Assembly (NCBI GenBank): GCA_031271815.1
Contig: JAISVA010000013.1
Location: 1 to 39,149 of the forward strand
Source: Prevotellaceae bacterium
GTDB lineage: Bacteria > Bacteroidota > Bacteroidia > Bacteroidales > Paludibacteraceae
Length of the DNA stretch: 39,149 bases
Direction: 5' to 3'
The position numbers were made by a program, and so were the translations under genes. Below are positions 1-9,024 of the stretch, piece after piece (the first letter of the stretch is position 1; every line of letters starts with the position of its first letter). Under the pieces are notes generated by a model. It searched no databases and had not been told where the DNA came from. It worked only from the letters and a program-made list of their open reading frames with translations.

Positions 1-161
1 TTGCCGGTAAGCATCAGGTGAGAACAACGCTCTGCTCCTGCTACGGCAGGGTTTACCAAATAATAGTTGAAATAATACTGATCGTAAACGATCTCCTCTT
101 GAGCCTTTACTTGTGTGAAGACACACATTAAAGTAAAGAATACAACATATCTAAACCTCAT
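1..161 (-). CDS. PorP/SprF family type IX secretion membrane protein (5' end only)
   Basis: Only the first 53 codons lie in the window; the gene continues past base 1. The product starts with a hydrophobic signal peptide (MRFRYVVFFTLMCVFTQVKA), followed by the segment YDQYYFNYYLVNPAVAGAER. That segment is the hallmark N-terminus of PorP/SprF outer-membrane proteins, which accompany the type IX secretion and gliding machinery of Bacteroidota. A good promoter (TATATTTG on the minus strand, 235-242) lies upstream. Bacteroidota genomes usually have several PorP/SprF paralogues, so this need not be the core T9SS copy. Family assignment rests on the N-terminus alone. Confidence 0.8.
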   Translation of the reverse strand, partial: MRFRYVVFFTLMCVFTQVKAQEEIVYDQYYFNYYLVNPAVAGAERCSHLMLTG

Positions 162-234
162 CACAAAATGTTTTTCATTGATTAGTAATCACCATTAAAG
201 TTCTTTCTAAATCTTAAAAAGAAGCTTTTCCCGA

Positions 235-242
235 CAAATATA
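235..242 (-). promoter_or_regulatory. Bacteroidota promoter -7 box of the PorP/SprF gene
   Basis: Minus-strand TATATTTG matches the Bacteroidota TAnnTTTG -7 consensus. A TTTA element sits 19 bases upstream at the -33 position. Predicted transcription starts near 228, about 67 bases before the start codon. Confidence 0.55.
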
Positions 243-266
243 AATAATATTATTTAAGAAATAAAA

Positions 267-293
267 AAATCCCGACAAATTTTGTCGGGATTT
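267..293. terminator. Bidirectional-looking intrinsic terminator after trigger factor
   Basis: A near-perfect palindrome with arms AATCCCGACAAA and TTTGTCGGGATT is flanked by A-rich sequence on the left and T-rich sequence on the right. It lies directly after the stop codon of the minus-strand tig gene, and the left A run reads as a U tract on that strand. It separates tig from the downstream PorP/SprF promoter. Confidence 0.8.
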
Positions 294-311
294 TTCAAAA
301 AACCGGTTTTC

Positions 312-1673
312 TTATTTCGCTTCTTCAAACATTTTGTTAAAATCGTCTAAAGATACTTTCTTTGTATTGAGTTTGATGGAAGATTTAATGATTGCCAACA
401 CCTTTTCATCCATCACCCGATCGACCATATTCCGGACGGCATCTTCTTTTTTCAGCATCTCTTTTGCGTAGTTTTCCAGCATTTCATCCGGCATTCCCAT
501 CATGCCGTATTGGGCAAATTGCGCTTGCGCAGCTTTTTTTGCAAATGTCATCAAATCGGCATCTTCGACTTTGATTTCCCTGTCTTTTACAATCTTTTCC
601 TTGATTAAGTGCCATTTCAGCTCTTCAATCATTCCCGGATACTGTTCGTCAACAGTTTCTTCCGTCTTATTCTCGTCGCTTTCGAGCAGCCAGCGTTTCA
701 GGAATGCATCCGGAAATTGCAATCCTTCCAATTTTTTAACCAACATATCTTTGGCATCAATCATAAATTTATAATCGCTATCGACCACCAAAGAGGTTTT
801 TATCTCTTCTTCCAATTTCTGCTTAAACTCCTCTTCCGATTTTACCGTTCCTTCGCCAAAGGCTTTGTCAAACAGTTCCTGATTTAATTCAGCCTCTTTG
901 AAACGGGTAATTTCCTTGATCGTCAACTGGAAGTCAGAGGTCAATTCTTTTGCCTGTTCCTTGGAGATTTTAAGCATTGAAGAAATTTCTGCCTCATTTT
1001 CAAAGGCTTTTTTAGGATTGAAAACAACTGTGCCTTCTTTTGCCGCGCCTATGAACAACGCTTTTTGTGCATCGTCTTTTATATATTTAGGAGAAAGCAC
1101 GGCATCTGCCACTTTTATTCCTTCTTCGTTTACTTTTCCATCGGCGTTCAATTCCAGCAATTCGCCTTTAAGCACATCGGCTTCCTCCACACTTTCCGCC
1201 TGTTCATAAGAACCAAAACGCCCGGTGTATGATTTAACGGCATTTTCAATCATTTTGTCGTCCACCTGAATTTCATAGTAAGGCGCCGATTCTTTTTTAT
1301 TCAGCTCTACTTCAAACTCAGGGGCAATGCCGAGGTCGAAAACAAATTCAAAGGTATCCTGCGTATCGAAATCAATTTCTTTTTGTTCTGTCTGATTCGG
1401 AAGCGGTTCTCCCAATATCCGGATGTTGTTTTCGCGAATATATCCAAACAGTTTTTCGCCGATCAGCCGGTTGACCTCTTCTGCTAAAACGGCTTTTCCA
1501 TACATCTTTTTTACAAGAGATGCCGGAATATTTCCCGGGCGGAATCCCGGAATATTCGCTTTCTGACGGTAGGTCCGAAGTGTTTTTTCTACCTTTTCCT
1601 GATAGTCGTTTTTTTCAATTTGCAGTGTGATTGTTGCATTTACGCCGTCAATGTCTTTTCTTTCAATATTCAT
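312..1673 (-). CDS. tig: Trigger factor, ribosome-associated chaperone
   Basis: This 453-aa protein has the usual trigger factor length. It binds the ribosome exit tunnel and shields nascent chains, and the family carries an FKBP-like prolyl isomerase domain. The N-terminal ribosome-binding domain is clear: it carries the trigger factor signature GFRPGNIP near residue 43, followed by the expected region VKKMYGKAVLAEEVNRLI. The long Glu/Lys-rich helical C-terminal half fits the chaperone arms, and the central isomerase region is divergent as in other Bacteroidota. The gene stands alone, ends at a strong terminator (267-293) and reads divergently from the TPR gene. The minus-strand sequence TACCTTCG at 1705-1712 is a plausible -7 box. 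Confidence 0.95.
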   Translation of the reverse strand: MNIERKDIDGVNATITLQIEKNDYQEKVEKTLRTYRQKANIPGFRPGNIPASLVKKMYGKAVLAEEVNRLIGEKLFGYIRENNIRILGEPLPNQTEQKEIDFDTQDTFEFVFDLGIAPEFEVELNKKESAPYYEIQVDDKMIENAVKSYTGRFGSYEQAESVEEADVLKGELLELNADGKVNEEGIKVADAVLSPKYIKDDAQKALFIGAAKEGTVVFNPKKAFENEAEISSMLKISKEQAKELTSDFQLTIKEITRFKEAELNQELFDKAFGEGTVKSEEEFKQKLEEEIKTSLVVDSDYKFMIDAKDMLVKKLEGLQFPDAFLKRWLLESDENKTEETVDEQYPGMIEELKWHLIKEKIVKDREIKVEDADLMTFAKKAAQAQFAQYGMMGMPDEMLENYAKEMLKKEDAVRNMVDRVMDEKVLAIIKSSIKLNTKKVSLDDFNKMFEEAK

Positions 1674-1807
1674 CTGTATATTATCTTAAATAAAATCTAA
1701 GGCGCGAAGGTAATAAAAAAGATGCAATAAGCGTGTAAAATTTATTCATTATTTTATATACCATTTTTCCGCTATTCGCGTTACTATTCGTAACAGACAC
1801 TACGATT

Positions 1808-3811
1808 ATGCGCAAACATTTACTTTATCTGTTTTTACTCTCCGTTTCAATATGCTCCCAGGCGCAGATAAATACCGATCGCGTGCTTTCTATCGGAAGA
1901 AATGCGCTTTATTTTGAAGATTATATCCTTTCTATTCAATACTTTAATCAGGTAATCCGGGTAAAACCGTATATGGCTGAACCCTATTTTTTCAGGGCGG
2001 TAGCCAAAATCAACCTGGAAGATTATCAGGGTGCCGAACAGGACTGTTCGCTGGCGCTGGATCGAAATCCCTTTCTGATAAAAGCGTATCATTGCCGCGG
2101 AATTGCCCGGATCAACCAGGGTAAGTACCGGGAGGCAGTCGAAGATTTTGATAAGGGGCTGGAATTTGACATTGAAAACAAGACCCTGCTGCTTTGTAAA
2201 GGCATTTCATACCTGCAAAATAAGGAGCCGGAAGCTGCGGTTGCCAACTTTTCAGTTGCGATTGAAAAATATCCGAAATTCACGGAAGCTTACCTGAACA
2301 GGGGACGCGCCTATTTGGATCAGGAAGATACCTTGTCGGCGATGAGCGATTTTGAAAAGGCATTGCGGTTGGATAAATTCAATCCGGATGCGTATGCCTC
2401 GCGCGGGATTATTTTCTACCTTCAGAAAAATTACACGGATGCGCTTACCGATTACAACGAGGCAATCCGGCTTGAATCCCGTCGTCCGGGCTATTACATC
2501 AATCGCGGGTTGGTACGCTACCACATGAACGATCTGCGCGGCACAATGAGCGACTATGACGTTGTTATCCAGTTGGATCCAAACAATTCGATGGCATACT
2601 TCAACCGGGGACTGCTGCGTGCAGAGGTCGGCGACGTTAATCGCGCGATCGACGATTTTGACCGCGTGATGGAGTTTGAACCGGATAATTATATGGCGCT
2701 GTATAACCGCGCATTGCTGAAAATTGAAATCGGTCAGTTGAACGGCGCCATAAAAGATATCAATGAAGTGTTAAAAGAATATCCCGATTTTCACCAGCTC
2801 TATTACAACCGCGCAGAGATAAAAAATCGAATGGGCGATACGAAAGGCGCCGAAAAGGATTACACAACGGCGATGCTTATGGAACGAAATGCGGGACTGA
2901 CACAAAATCAAAAATCAAAAAACGGGGAAGACAAAGATAAAACCCGCGAAAAATCGGACAAAAACATCCGTAAATTCAACCGGCTGGTGGTTGCCGACAG
3001 TGAGGAGGAGGAAAAACGAATCTCTTACCGGAACGAAATACGCGGAAAAGTGCAGAATGTGAATTTCAACATTGATATGGAGCCGGTTTTCCTGCTTTCT
3101 TACTACAAAAAAGAGACGGAAGTAAAAAAGATCCCGTACTTCAACCGTGAACTGGGTAAGCTAAACAAGAGTGGCGATTTACCTCGTCCGTTAGAAATTA
3201 CCAACTCGGAACTTTCGCTCTCAAAAACGCAGATTGAGCAGCATTTCGCCTCGATCGAATCCTGGACGCACAGGATAGACAGCAGTCCGGATTACCTCAG
3301 CTTCTTTGCGCGGGCAAACGATTTCGGGTTGATTCAGGACTACCAGAGTGCCATAGAAGATTACAGTCGCGCGATCGATGCAAATCCCGATTTCTGGTTT
3401 TCTTGCTTCAACCGGGCAAACATCCGCTATAAAAAAATGGAGTACGAAGCTTCGCTGACCGACAAAGCGGAAGAGACAGACGGCAATCCCTGTCAGATTC
3501 CGGACACGAAATTTGAATACGGATTGATACTGAAAGATTACGACCGGACGATTCAGCTGGCTCCCGGCTTTTGTTTTGCATGGTTTAATCGCGCCAATAT
3601 CCTGGTCGAACAAAAGGACTACCGCAACGCCATTGCCAATTATACAAAAGCCATCGAACTGGAAAACGATTTCGCTGAAGCTTACTTCAATCGAGGCTTA
3701 ACCTTCATCTACCTCGGCGATAATCAACACGGAGTAGCCGACCTCAGTAAAGCAGGCGAATTGGGGATGTATATTGCGTATAATATTATCAAACGGTTTG
3801 GAGAGAAATAG
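1808..3811 (+). CDS. Secreted tetratricopeptide-repeat protein
   Basis: The 667-aa product begins with a signal peptide (MRKHLLYLFLLSVSICSQAQ), so it is exported to the periplasm or cell surface. Residues about 25-350 are an unbroken series of TPR units of roughly 34 residues, recognisable by repeated NRG/YFNRGLL and LDPNN-type turns. A charged, low-complexity linker (about 370-400) and a non-TPR middle segment follow. At least three more TPR units lie at about 495-660. TPR superhelices bind peptides or partner proteins. No enzyme domain is visible and the partner is unknown. Proteins of this build are common in Bacteroidota and are often simply called tetratricopeptide repeat proteins. Confidence 0.85.
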   Translation: MRKHLLYLFLLSVSICSQAQINTDRVLSIGRNALYFEDYILSIQYFNQVIRVKPYMAEPYFFRAVAKINLEDYQGAEQDCSLALDRNPFLIKAYHCRGIARINQGKYREAVEDFDKGLEFDIENKTLLLCKGISYLQNKEPEAAVANFSVAIEKYPKFTEAYLNRGRAYLDQEDTLSAMSDFEKALRLDKFNPDAYASRGIIFYLQKNYTDALTDYNEAIRLESRRPGYYINRGLVRYHMNDLRGTMSDYDVVIQLDPNNSMAYFNRGLLRAEVGDVNRAIDDFDRVMEFEPDNYMALYNRALLKIEIGQLNGAIKDINEVLKEYPDFHQLYYNRAEIKNRMGDTKGAEKDYTTAMLMERNAGLTQNQKSKNGEDKDKTREKSDKNIRKFNRLVVADSEEEEKRISYRNEIRGKVQNVNFNIDMEPVFLLSYYKKETEVKKIPYFNRELGKLNKSGDLPRPLEITNSELSLSKTQIEQHFASIESWTHRIDSSPDYLSFFARANDFGLIQDYQSAIEDYSRAIDANPDFWFSCFNRANIRYKKMEYEASLTDKAEETDGNPCQIPDTKFEYGLILKDYDRTIQLAPGFCFAWFNRANILVEQKDYRNAIANYTKAIELENDFAEAYFNRGLTFIYLGDNQHGVADLSKAGELGMYIAYNIIKRFGEK

Positions 3812-4020
3812 CTTTCGACAGGAAAGGTTTTATCTGATTTAACACATTTGCAATAAAGTATATTATCAAAACCGGCTTGTTTTACAGCTACAGCAGCGGT
3901 AAAAAATAGCTCACAGGCTTGTCCGTTACGATGTGCTGGTTGAAAAGCGTTTTCCCGACCATTCGACATGCCTTGGGGACAATATAAAAATAATCCAAGT
4001 TCAACGTTCTAAAGTCTGCT

Positions 4021-4099
4021 AAAATAAAAGCGACGTTTACACGCCGCCTTAAATGTTTTCACAACGGAATAATCCTTATTGTGAATTCCTTACAAATTG
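4021..4099 (-). ncRNA. Predicted tracrRNA of the type II-C system
   Basis: Read on the minus strand this interval has the full layout of a short II-C tracrRNA. A Bacteroidota promoter box (TATATTTG, 4105-4112) places the start at about 4099. The first ~20 bases (4079-4099) form the anti-repeat; their complement begins ATTGTGAATTCC, close to the GTTGTGATTTGC-type starts I recall for Bacteroides II-C CRISPR repeats. Next comes a small nexus-like hairpin, GGATTATTCC (4066-4075), set between CACAA and TTGTG. A single-stranded linker then leads to the stem GCGGCG/CGTCGC (4030-4047) and a U-rich tail, which is an intrinsic terminator. The gene is divergent from cas9 and about 90 bases from its start codon. 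Not tested by expression data. Confidence 0.8.
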
Positions 4100-4104
4100 T
4101 ACCG

Positions 4105-4112
4105 CAAATATA
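4105..4112 (-). promoter_or_regulatory. tracrRNA promoter -7 box
   Basis: Minus-strand TATATTTG matches TAnnTTTG exactly. TGTG lies 18 bases upstream, close to the -33 TTTG consensus. The expected start falls exactly at the 5' end of the anti-repeat, which supports the tracrRNA call. Confidence 0.65.
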
Positions 4113-4134
4113 TAATAAATATTTATCATACACA

Positions 4135-4166
4135 TTTTGATAACAAATATTTTATTCTTATTTTTC
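4135..4166 (+). promoter_or_regulatory. Predicted cas9 operon promoter
   Basis: TTTTG at 4135-4139 is followed after 19 bases by TATTTTTC at 4159-4166, one base off the TAnnTTTG -7 consensus. Transcription would start near 4172 and leave a leader of only about 16 bases before the cas9 ATG at 4188. This also argues against the longer start at 4137, which would lie inside the promoter. Confidence 0.5.
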
Positions 4167-4187
4167 GCGAATTCAAAAAAGGTCTTT

Positions 4188-7100
4188 ATGAGAAAAGTAT
4201 TAGGTTTAGATTTGGGAACAACTTCCATAGGTTGGGCATTAGTAAACGAAGCAGAAAATAATGAAGAAAAATCTTCTATTATTCGGTTGGGTGTACGCGT
4301 AAATCCGCTAACTGTTGACGAACAGCAGAATTTTGAAAAAGGAAAAAGCATAACCACCAATGCCGACCGGACGCTCAAACGCAGCATGCGCCGTAATCTG
4401 CATCGCTATAAGCTTCGCCGCGAAAATTTAATCGAGATCCTCAAAGAAAATGGTTTTATTTCCGATGAAACGATCCTGTCCGAAAATGGAAATCATACTA
4501 CTTTCGAAACTTGCCGCTTGCGAGCCAAAGCTGCTGCAGAAGAAATAAGTCCGGAAGAATTTGCCCGCGTTTTGCTGATGATAAATAAAAAACGCGGTTA
4601 CAAAAGCAGCCGTAAAGCAAAAGGGCAAGATGAGGGACAGTTGATTGACGGAAAAGATGTTGCTATCATACTTCACGATAAAAATCTTACTGTAGGGCAA
4701 TATTCTTTACAGATTTTACGATCTGGCAAAAAAGACAATAACAGTTATTATCCTTCCGATTTACAAAAAGAATTTGATAAAATCTGGAACTTTCAGAAAC
4801 AGTTTTATCCGTTTTTGACCGAAGAATTGAAAGAAGAGTTGCGAGGTAAAAACGAAAAAGCAACTTGGGCTATCTGTGCGCCTGCAAAAGAAAAAGATGA
4901 CAAGAAAAAGGAGAATTTAGTTTGGAAATGGACAGAGACTGAGAGAGTTTGGAACAATGACGAGGGAAAAAGTGAAGATATTGAAGTAGATAAAACGCTT
5001 GTTGGAAGAAAGCGGGAAGGCAACACTGCGGAACAAAAAGTCGAAAATTCAGCATGGCGTGTTAAAGGATTAACAGAAAAATTACACCCCGAAGAATTGA
5101 TTGTTGTTTTGCAAAAAATCAATGGACAAATCAACGGTTCAAGCGGTTACCTCGGCGCTATTTCCGACAGAAGTAAAGAATTATATTTCAATAAGCAAAC
5201 CGTTGGTCAATATCAAATGTCGGTTTTAGATAAAAACCCAAATGCAAGTTTGAAAAATATGGTATTTTACCGGCAGGATTATTTGGACGAGTTTAATACG
5301 ATTTGGAAAACGCAGGCAAAATTCCATCCCGAATTGACCGAAGAGTTAAAAAACGAAATTCGTGACGTAATCATTTTCTATCAAAGAAGATTGAAAAGCC
5401 AGAAAGGCTTGATTAGTTTTTGTGAGTTTGAAAGCCGGAAAATTGAAGTGGAAATTGACGGAAAAAGGAAAACGAAAACCGTTGGCAGTCGTGTAATTCC
5501 TCGGTCGTCGCCTTTGTTTCAGGAGTTTAAAATTTGGCAGACGCTTAATAATCTGGAAGTTTCCGGTAAAGGCAGAAAATCCAAAAAGAAAAAGGACAAT
5601 ATGCCTTCTCTTTTTGCCGAGCAGGAAGATCCATTACAAATTTACGGCAAACGCTTACTTTATCAGGAAGAAAAAGAACTGCTGGCAGCAGAATTATCCA
5701 TAAAGGAAAAATTGACCAAAAACGAAATTTTAAAATTATTATTTGATAATTCACAGGAATTGGATTTGAATTTTCCGTCAGTACAGGGAAATCTCACAAC
5801 GGCTGCACTTTACAAGGCATTCCAACAAATTATTGAAGCAAGCGGACACGAACTGGATTTGAAAAAGCCCGCAACCGAAATTCTGAAAAATGTGGAAGAA
5901 ATTTTTAATAGATTGGGTTATAATACCGATATTCTGCAATTTAATACCGATTCTCGGAATCTGGATGATGAACCGATGTACAGGCTTTGGCATTTGTTGT
6001 ATTCTTTCGAGGGCGACAATTCAAATACAGGCAATGAAAAGTTAATCAACAAGATAACAGAACTTTACGGTTTTGAAAAAGAATATGCAAGCATTTTATC
6101 CAATATTGCCTTTCAGGACGATTACGGTAGTCTTTCGGCAAAGGCAATTCGCAAAATTTTGTCGCATTTGAAAGATGGTTTTTCTTATGGTGGAAGAAAA
6201 GACAGACCAAAAGAACCGAGTGCTTGCTTTTTGGCAGGTTATGGAAAGCATTCTAAATCTTCAGAAACCAAAGAAGAAATAGAGAATAAGATTTTGAAAG
6301 AAAAACTCGAAATTTTACCCAAAAATTCGTTGAGAAATCCTGTCGTTGAGAAAATTCTCAATCAGATGATTAACGTAATCAACACAATTATTGATACTTA
6401 CGGAAAACCGGATGAAATCCGTATAGAATTGGCTCGCGAGTTAAAGAAGAATGCCAAAGAGCGTGAAGAACTGACAAAATCCATTGGCGAAACCACCAGG
6501 GCGCATGAAGACCATAAGAAAACCCTTACCAAACCGCTTTCGGAAGGCGGACAGTTCGGTTTAACATACGTAAGCCGAAATGATATTATTCGTTACAAAC
6601 TCTATGAAGAATTGAAAGACAACGGCTATAAAACACTTTATTCCAATACTTACATTTCTCCAACAGAGGTTTTTAGCGGTAAGTTTGACATTGAACACAT
6701 CATTCCGCAATCCCGGCTTTTCGATGATAGTTTTTCAAATAAAACATTGGAATTGAGAAGTATAAATATTGAAAAAGGAAATAAAACCGCTCACGATTTT
6801 GTCAAAGAAAAATATGGAGAAAACGGATTGGATGACTATTTAAACCGCTGTGAAACATTGTTTAAAGATAAGAAAACCAAGCTCCGAAAACTCAAAATGC
6901 AGGAAAAAGATATTCCCGAAGACTTTATCAATCGTGATTTGGGCAATACGCAGTACATTGCCAAATATGCCAAAACGATGCTTGGCGATCTGGTGAAGCG
7001 CGTTGTTTCAACAACCGGTTCAATTACCGATGCTTTACGCGAAGATTGGCAGTTGATTGATGTGATGAAAGAATTGAATTGGGATAAATATAGTGCACTC

Positions 7101-8477
7101 GGATTGACTTATTACGAAAAAAACAGGGAAGGCAAACAGCTGAAACGCATAAAAGACTGGACAAAACGCAACGACCACCGCCACCACGCAATGGATGCAC
7201 TTACGGTTGCATTTACAAAAGACGCTTTTATTCAACTGTTTAACAATATGAATGCAAGCTTAAAGCCAAATTCCAATGAGTTTGCCTTAAAAAATTTGTA
7301 TTTCGAAAACGGCAGAGTTAGACCGCCAATGCCGTTGGACGAATTCAGAGCCGAAGCAAAAAAGCAGTTGGAGAACACATTGATTTCCATAAAAGCAAAA
7401 AACAAAGTCGTTACGCAAAACATCAACGAAACAAAAAAATCAGGAGGAACGAACAGGAAAATTCATCAAACGCCACGCGGGCAATTGCATAACGAAGCAA
7501 TTTATGGAAGTATAAAGAAACCAATTACAGAAATTGACAAAAAAACAGGAAAAAAGATAATAAAATTTGAAACAGTTTTTACTATTCGAAAAGAAATTGT
7601 TGGGTCTAATCCTAATTCAAAACAATTTGTTCCTGATAAGAAAGGATTAGAAAGTGTGATTGATGTCGGTATTAAAAAAATATTGACAGAACGATTGGAA
7701 AAATATAGTGATATTGCTTCAAAAGCATTTTCCAATTTAGATGAAAATCCAATTTTGAATAAAAATGGGAAATCTATCAAACGGGTTACACTTAAAGCAC
7801 CCTATCAAGAAAATGTTGCTTTGCACGATAAACGCGACAAAGATGGCTGTTTGATTTTGGATAAAAACGGCAAAAAGCAACCAGTTGACTTTGTAAATAC
7901 AAACGGCAATCATCACGCCGAAATTTTCAGTATTCCAGTTAAGGATAAAAAAGGAAATCCAGTAATTGATGACAAAGGGAATCAACAATATAAGTTTAAA
8001 GGCAATATTGTTTCATTCTTTGATTCATTAGCAAGAGTAAATGCAGGAGTTCCAATTATTGATAAGGAATACAAAAATAATGATAATGTAAAAATCGAAG
8101 ATGCTGTTTTCGAATATAGTATGAAGCAAAACGAGTATTTTGTATTGCCAAAAACCGAAAAAAAAGAAAAGACAAATGAAAAAACAGGTGAAATAATAGA
8201 AGAAGATGTCATTACTTTCAATCCAGAAGATATTGATTTACTTAATCCTGAAAACTATCATTTAATCAGTCCTAATTTATTTAGAGTACAAAAATTAGAT
8301 TCAGGCGGTCGCATACATTTTATACATCATCTTGAAGCTGGAAAAGTCAAGGAAATTACAGGTCGTTCTATGTTAAAAGACATTGCTTATACCTCAAGAG
8401 CAATTTCTAATTTACAAGGTATTGTTAAAGTCCGAATAAATCACATCGGACAAATCGTATCAGTTGGAGAATATTAA
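4188..8477 (+). CDS. cas9: CRISPR-associated endonuclease Cas9, type II-C
   Basis: The RNA-guided DNA endonuclease is 1429 aa from the ATG at 4188, which puts the canonical start MRKVLGLDLGTTSIG at residue 1. The reading frame extends 17 codons further upstream, but those lie in the promoter. All catalytic positions are present: RuvC-I D8, RuvC-II E747 (RIELAREL), HNH D834/E836/H837 (DIEHIIPQS) and RuvC-III H1000 and D1003 (HHAMDA). An arginine-rich bridge helix spans about residues 57-80, the REC lobe about 90-700, and a large C-terminal PAM-interacting region follows RuvC-III. The length and the absence of csn2/cas4 fit the large Bacteroidota II-C group. The gene looks more A+T-rich than its neighbours, consistent with transfer. 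The next gene starts 11 bases downstream. Confidence 0.97.
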   Translation: MRKVLGLDLGTTSIGWALVNEAENNEEKSSIIRLGVRVNPLTVDEQQNFEKGKSITTNADRTLKRSMRRNLHRYKLRRENLIEILKENGFISDETILSENGNHTTFETCRLRAKAAAEEISPEEFARVLLMINKKRGYKSSRKAKGQDEGQLIDGKDVAIILHDKNLTVGQYSLQILRSGKKDNNSYYPSDLQKEFDKIWNFQKQFYPFLTEELKEELRGKNEKATWAICAPAKEKDDKKKENLVWKWTETERVWNNDEGKSEDIEVDKTLVGRKREGNTAEQKVENSAWRVKGLTEKLHPEELIVVLQKINGQINGSSGYLGAISDRSKELYFNKQTVGQYQMSVLDKNPNASLKNMVFYRQDYLDEFNTIWKTQAKFHPELTEELKNEIRDVIIFYQRRLKSQKGLISFCEFESRKIEVEIDGKRKTKTVGSRVIPRSSPLFQEFKIWQTLNNLEVSGKGRKSKKKKDNMPSLFAEQEDPLQIYGKRLLYQEEKELLAAELSIKEKLTKNEILKLLFDNSQELDLNFPSVQGNLTTAALYKAFQQIIEASGHELDLKKPATEILKNVEEIFNRLGYNTDILQFNTDSRNLDDEPMYRLWHLLYSFEGDNSNTGNEKLINKITELYGFEKEYASILSNIAFQDDYGSLSAKAIRKILSHLKDGFSYGGRKDRPKEPSACFLAGYGKHSKSSETKEEIENKILKEKLEILPKNSLRNPVVEKILNQMINVINTIIDTYGKPDEIRIELARELKKNAKEREELTKSIGETTRAHEDHKKTLTKPLSEGGQFGLTYVSRNDIIRYKLYEELKDNGYKTLYSNTYISPTEVFSGKFDIEHIIPQSRLFDDSFSNKTLELRSINIEKGNKTAHDFVKEKYGENGLDDYLNRCETLFKDKKTKLRKLKMQEKDIPEDFINRDLGNTQYIAKYAKTMLGDLVKRVVSTTGSITDALREDWQLIDVMKELNWDKYSALGLTYYEKNREGKQLKRIKDWTKRNDHRHHAMDALTVAFTKDAFIQLFNNMNASLKPNSNEFALKNLYFENGRVRPPMPLDEFRAEAKKQLENTLISIKAKNKVVTQNINETKKSGGTNRKIHQTPRGQLHNEAIYGSIKKPITEIDKKTGKKIIKFETVFTIRKEIVGSNPNSKQFVPDKKGLESVIDVGIKKILTERLEKYSDIASKAFSNLDENPILNKNGKSIKRVTLKAPYQENVALHDKRDKDGCLILDKNGKKQPVDFVNTNGNHHAEIFSIPVKDKKGNPVIDDKGNQQYKFKGNIVSFFDSLARVNAGVPIIDKEYKNNDNVKIEDAVFEYSMKQNEYFVLPKTEKKEKTNEKTGEIIEEDVITFNPEDIDLLNPENYHLISPNLFRVQKLDSGGRIHFIHHLEAGKVKEITGRSMLKDIAYTSRAISNLQGIVKVRINHIGQIVSVGEY

Positions 8478-8488
8478 AATTTTATATC

Positions 8489-8986
8489 ATGACAAATTCA
8501 ATCAAAAAAATCATCAAAATCAGTGCGTTAATGTTAGCTTTTGGATTTTCATTACATGCACAAACAAACCAAAAGGAGGACCACCCCATGAAAGAAGTCT
8601 GTGAATTTCTCAAACAATGCGGCGAATACTACATCGCCACAGTTGAAGGCAACCAGCCGCGCGTGCGCCCATTCGGCACGGCAGCTATTTTTGAAAACAA
8701 GCTCTATATCCAAACCGGAAAACGCAAAAACGTTGCCAGGCAAATGACGGCAAATCCGAAAATCGAAATTTGCGCGTACGACAAAGTCAAGGGCGAATGG
8801 CTGCGCATAGAAGCAACCGTTGTGCCGGACGAACGGGTTGAAGCCAAGCAATTTATGCTCGACCAGTATCCGTCGCTGAAATCCATGTATTCGGCTACCG
8901 ACGATAATACACTGGTGCTTTACCTGAAAAATACAACGGCAACTTTTCACTCGTTTGCAGGCGAACCGAGGGTGGTGAAATTTTAA
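8489..8986 (+). CDS. Pyridoxamine 5'-phosphate oxidase-like (split-barrel flavin-binding) protein inside the cas operon
   Basis: The frame encodes 165 aa. Residues 34-165 (from MKEVCEFLKQCGEYY) match small PPOX/NimA-like split-barrel proteins that bind FMN or a related cofactor: VEGNQPRVRPFGTAAIF, a KLYIQTGKRKNVARQM strand pair, NPKIEICAYD and a C-terminal TATFHSFAGEP. No specific substrate can be assigned. From the first ATG there is an added N-terminal signal-peptide-like segment (IKISALMLAFGFSLHAQ). An alternative internal ATG at 8588 is preceded by AAGGAGG at 8 bases and would give a 132-aa cytosolic protein of the usual family size. The gene starts 11 bases after cas9 and is probably cotranscribed. 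It is not a recognised cas gene. Confidence 0.85.
   Translation: MTNSIKKIIKISALMLAFGFSLHAQTNQKEDHPMKEVCEFLKQCGEYYIATVEGNQPRVRPFGTAAIFENKLYIQTGKRKNVARQMTANPKIEICAYDKVKGEWLRIEATVVPDERVEAKQFMLDQYPSLKSMYSATDDNTLVLYLKNTTATFHSFAGEPRVVKF
8573..8590 (+). promoter_or_regulatory. Internal Shine-Dalgarno and start codon in the PPOX gene
   Basis: AAGGAGG (8573-8579) sits 8 bases before an in-frame ATG (8588). This is an unusually strong ribosome site for Bacteroidota and lies exactly at the domain boundary, so a cytosolic form without the signal-peptide-like N-terminus is likely. Confidence 0.5.
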
Positions 8987-9024
8987 TTTTGCAATTATGA
9001 CAATTCTGATAAAAAATGTCTGAA

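Noticed and set aside
3724-3969. Minus-strand 81-codon frame between the TPR and tracrRNA genes
   Set aside because: Half lies inside the TPR gene, no promoter or family match; kept only as a low-interest note for the non-overlapping part.
4137-4187. Longer Cas9 start giving 17 extra residues
   Set aside because: The segment overlaps the predicted cas9 promoter and -7 box, is hydrophobic and unlike Cas9; MRKVLGLDLG at 4188 is the canonical N-terminus.
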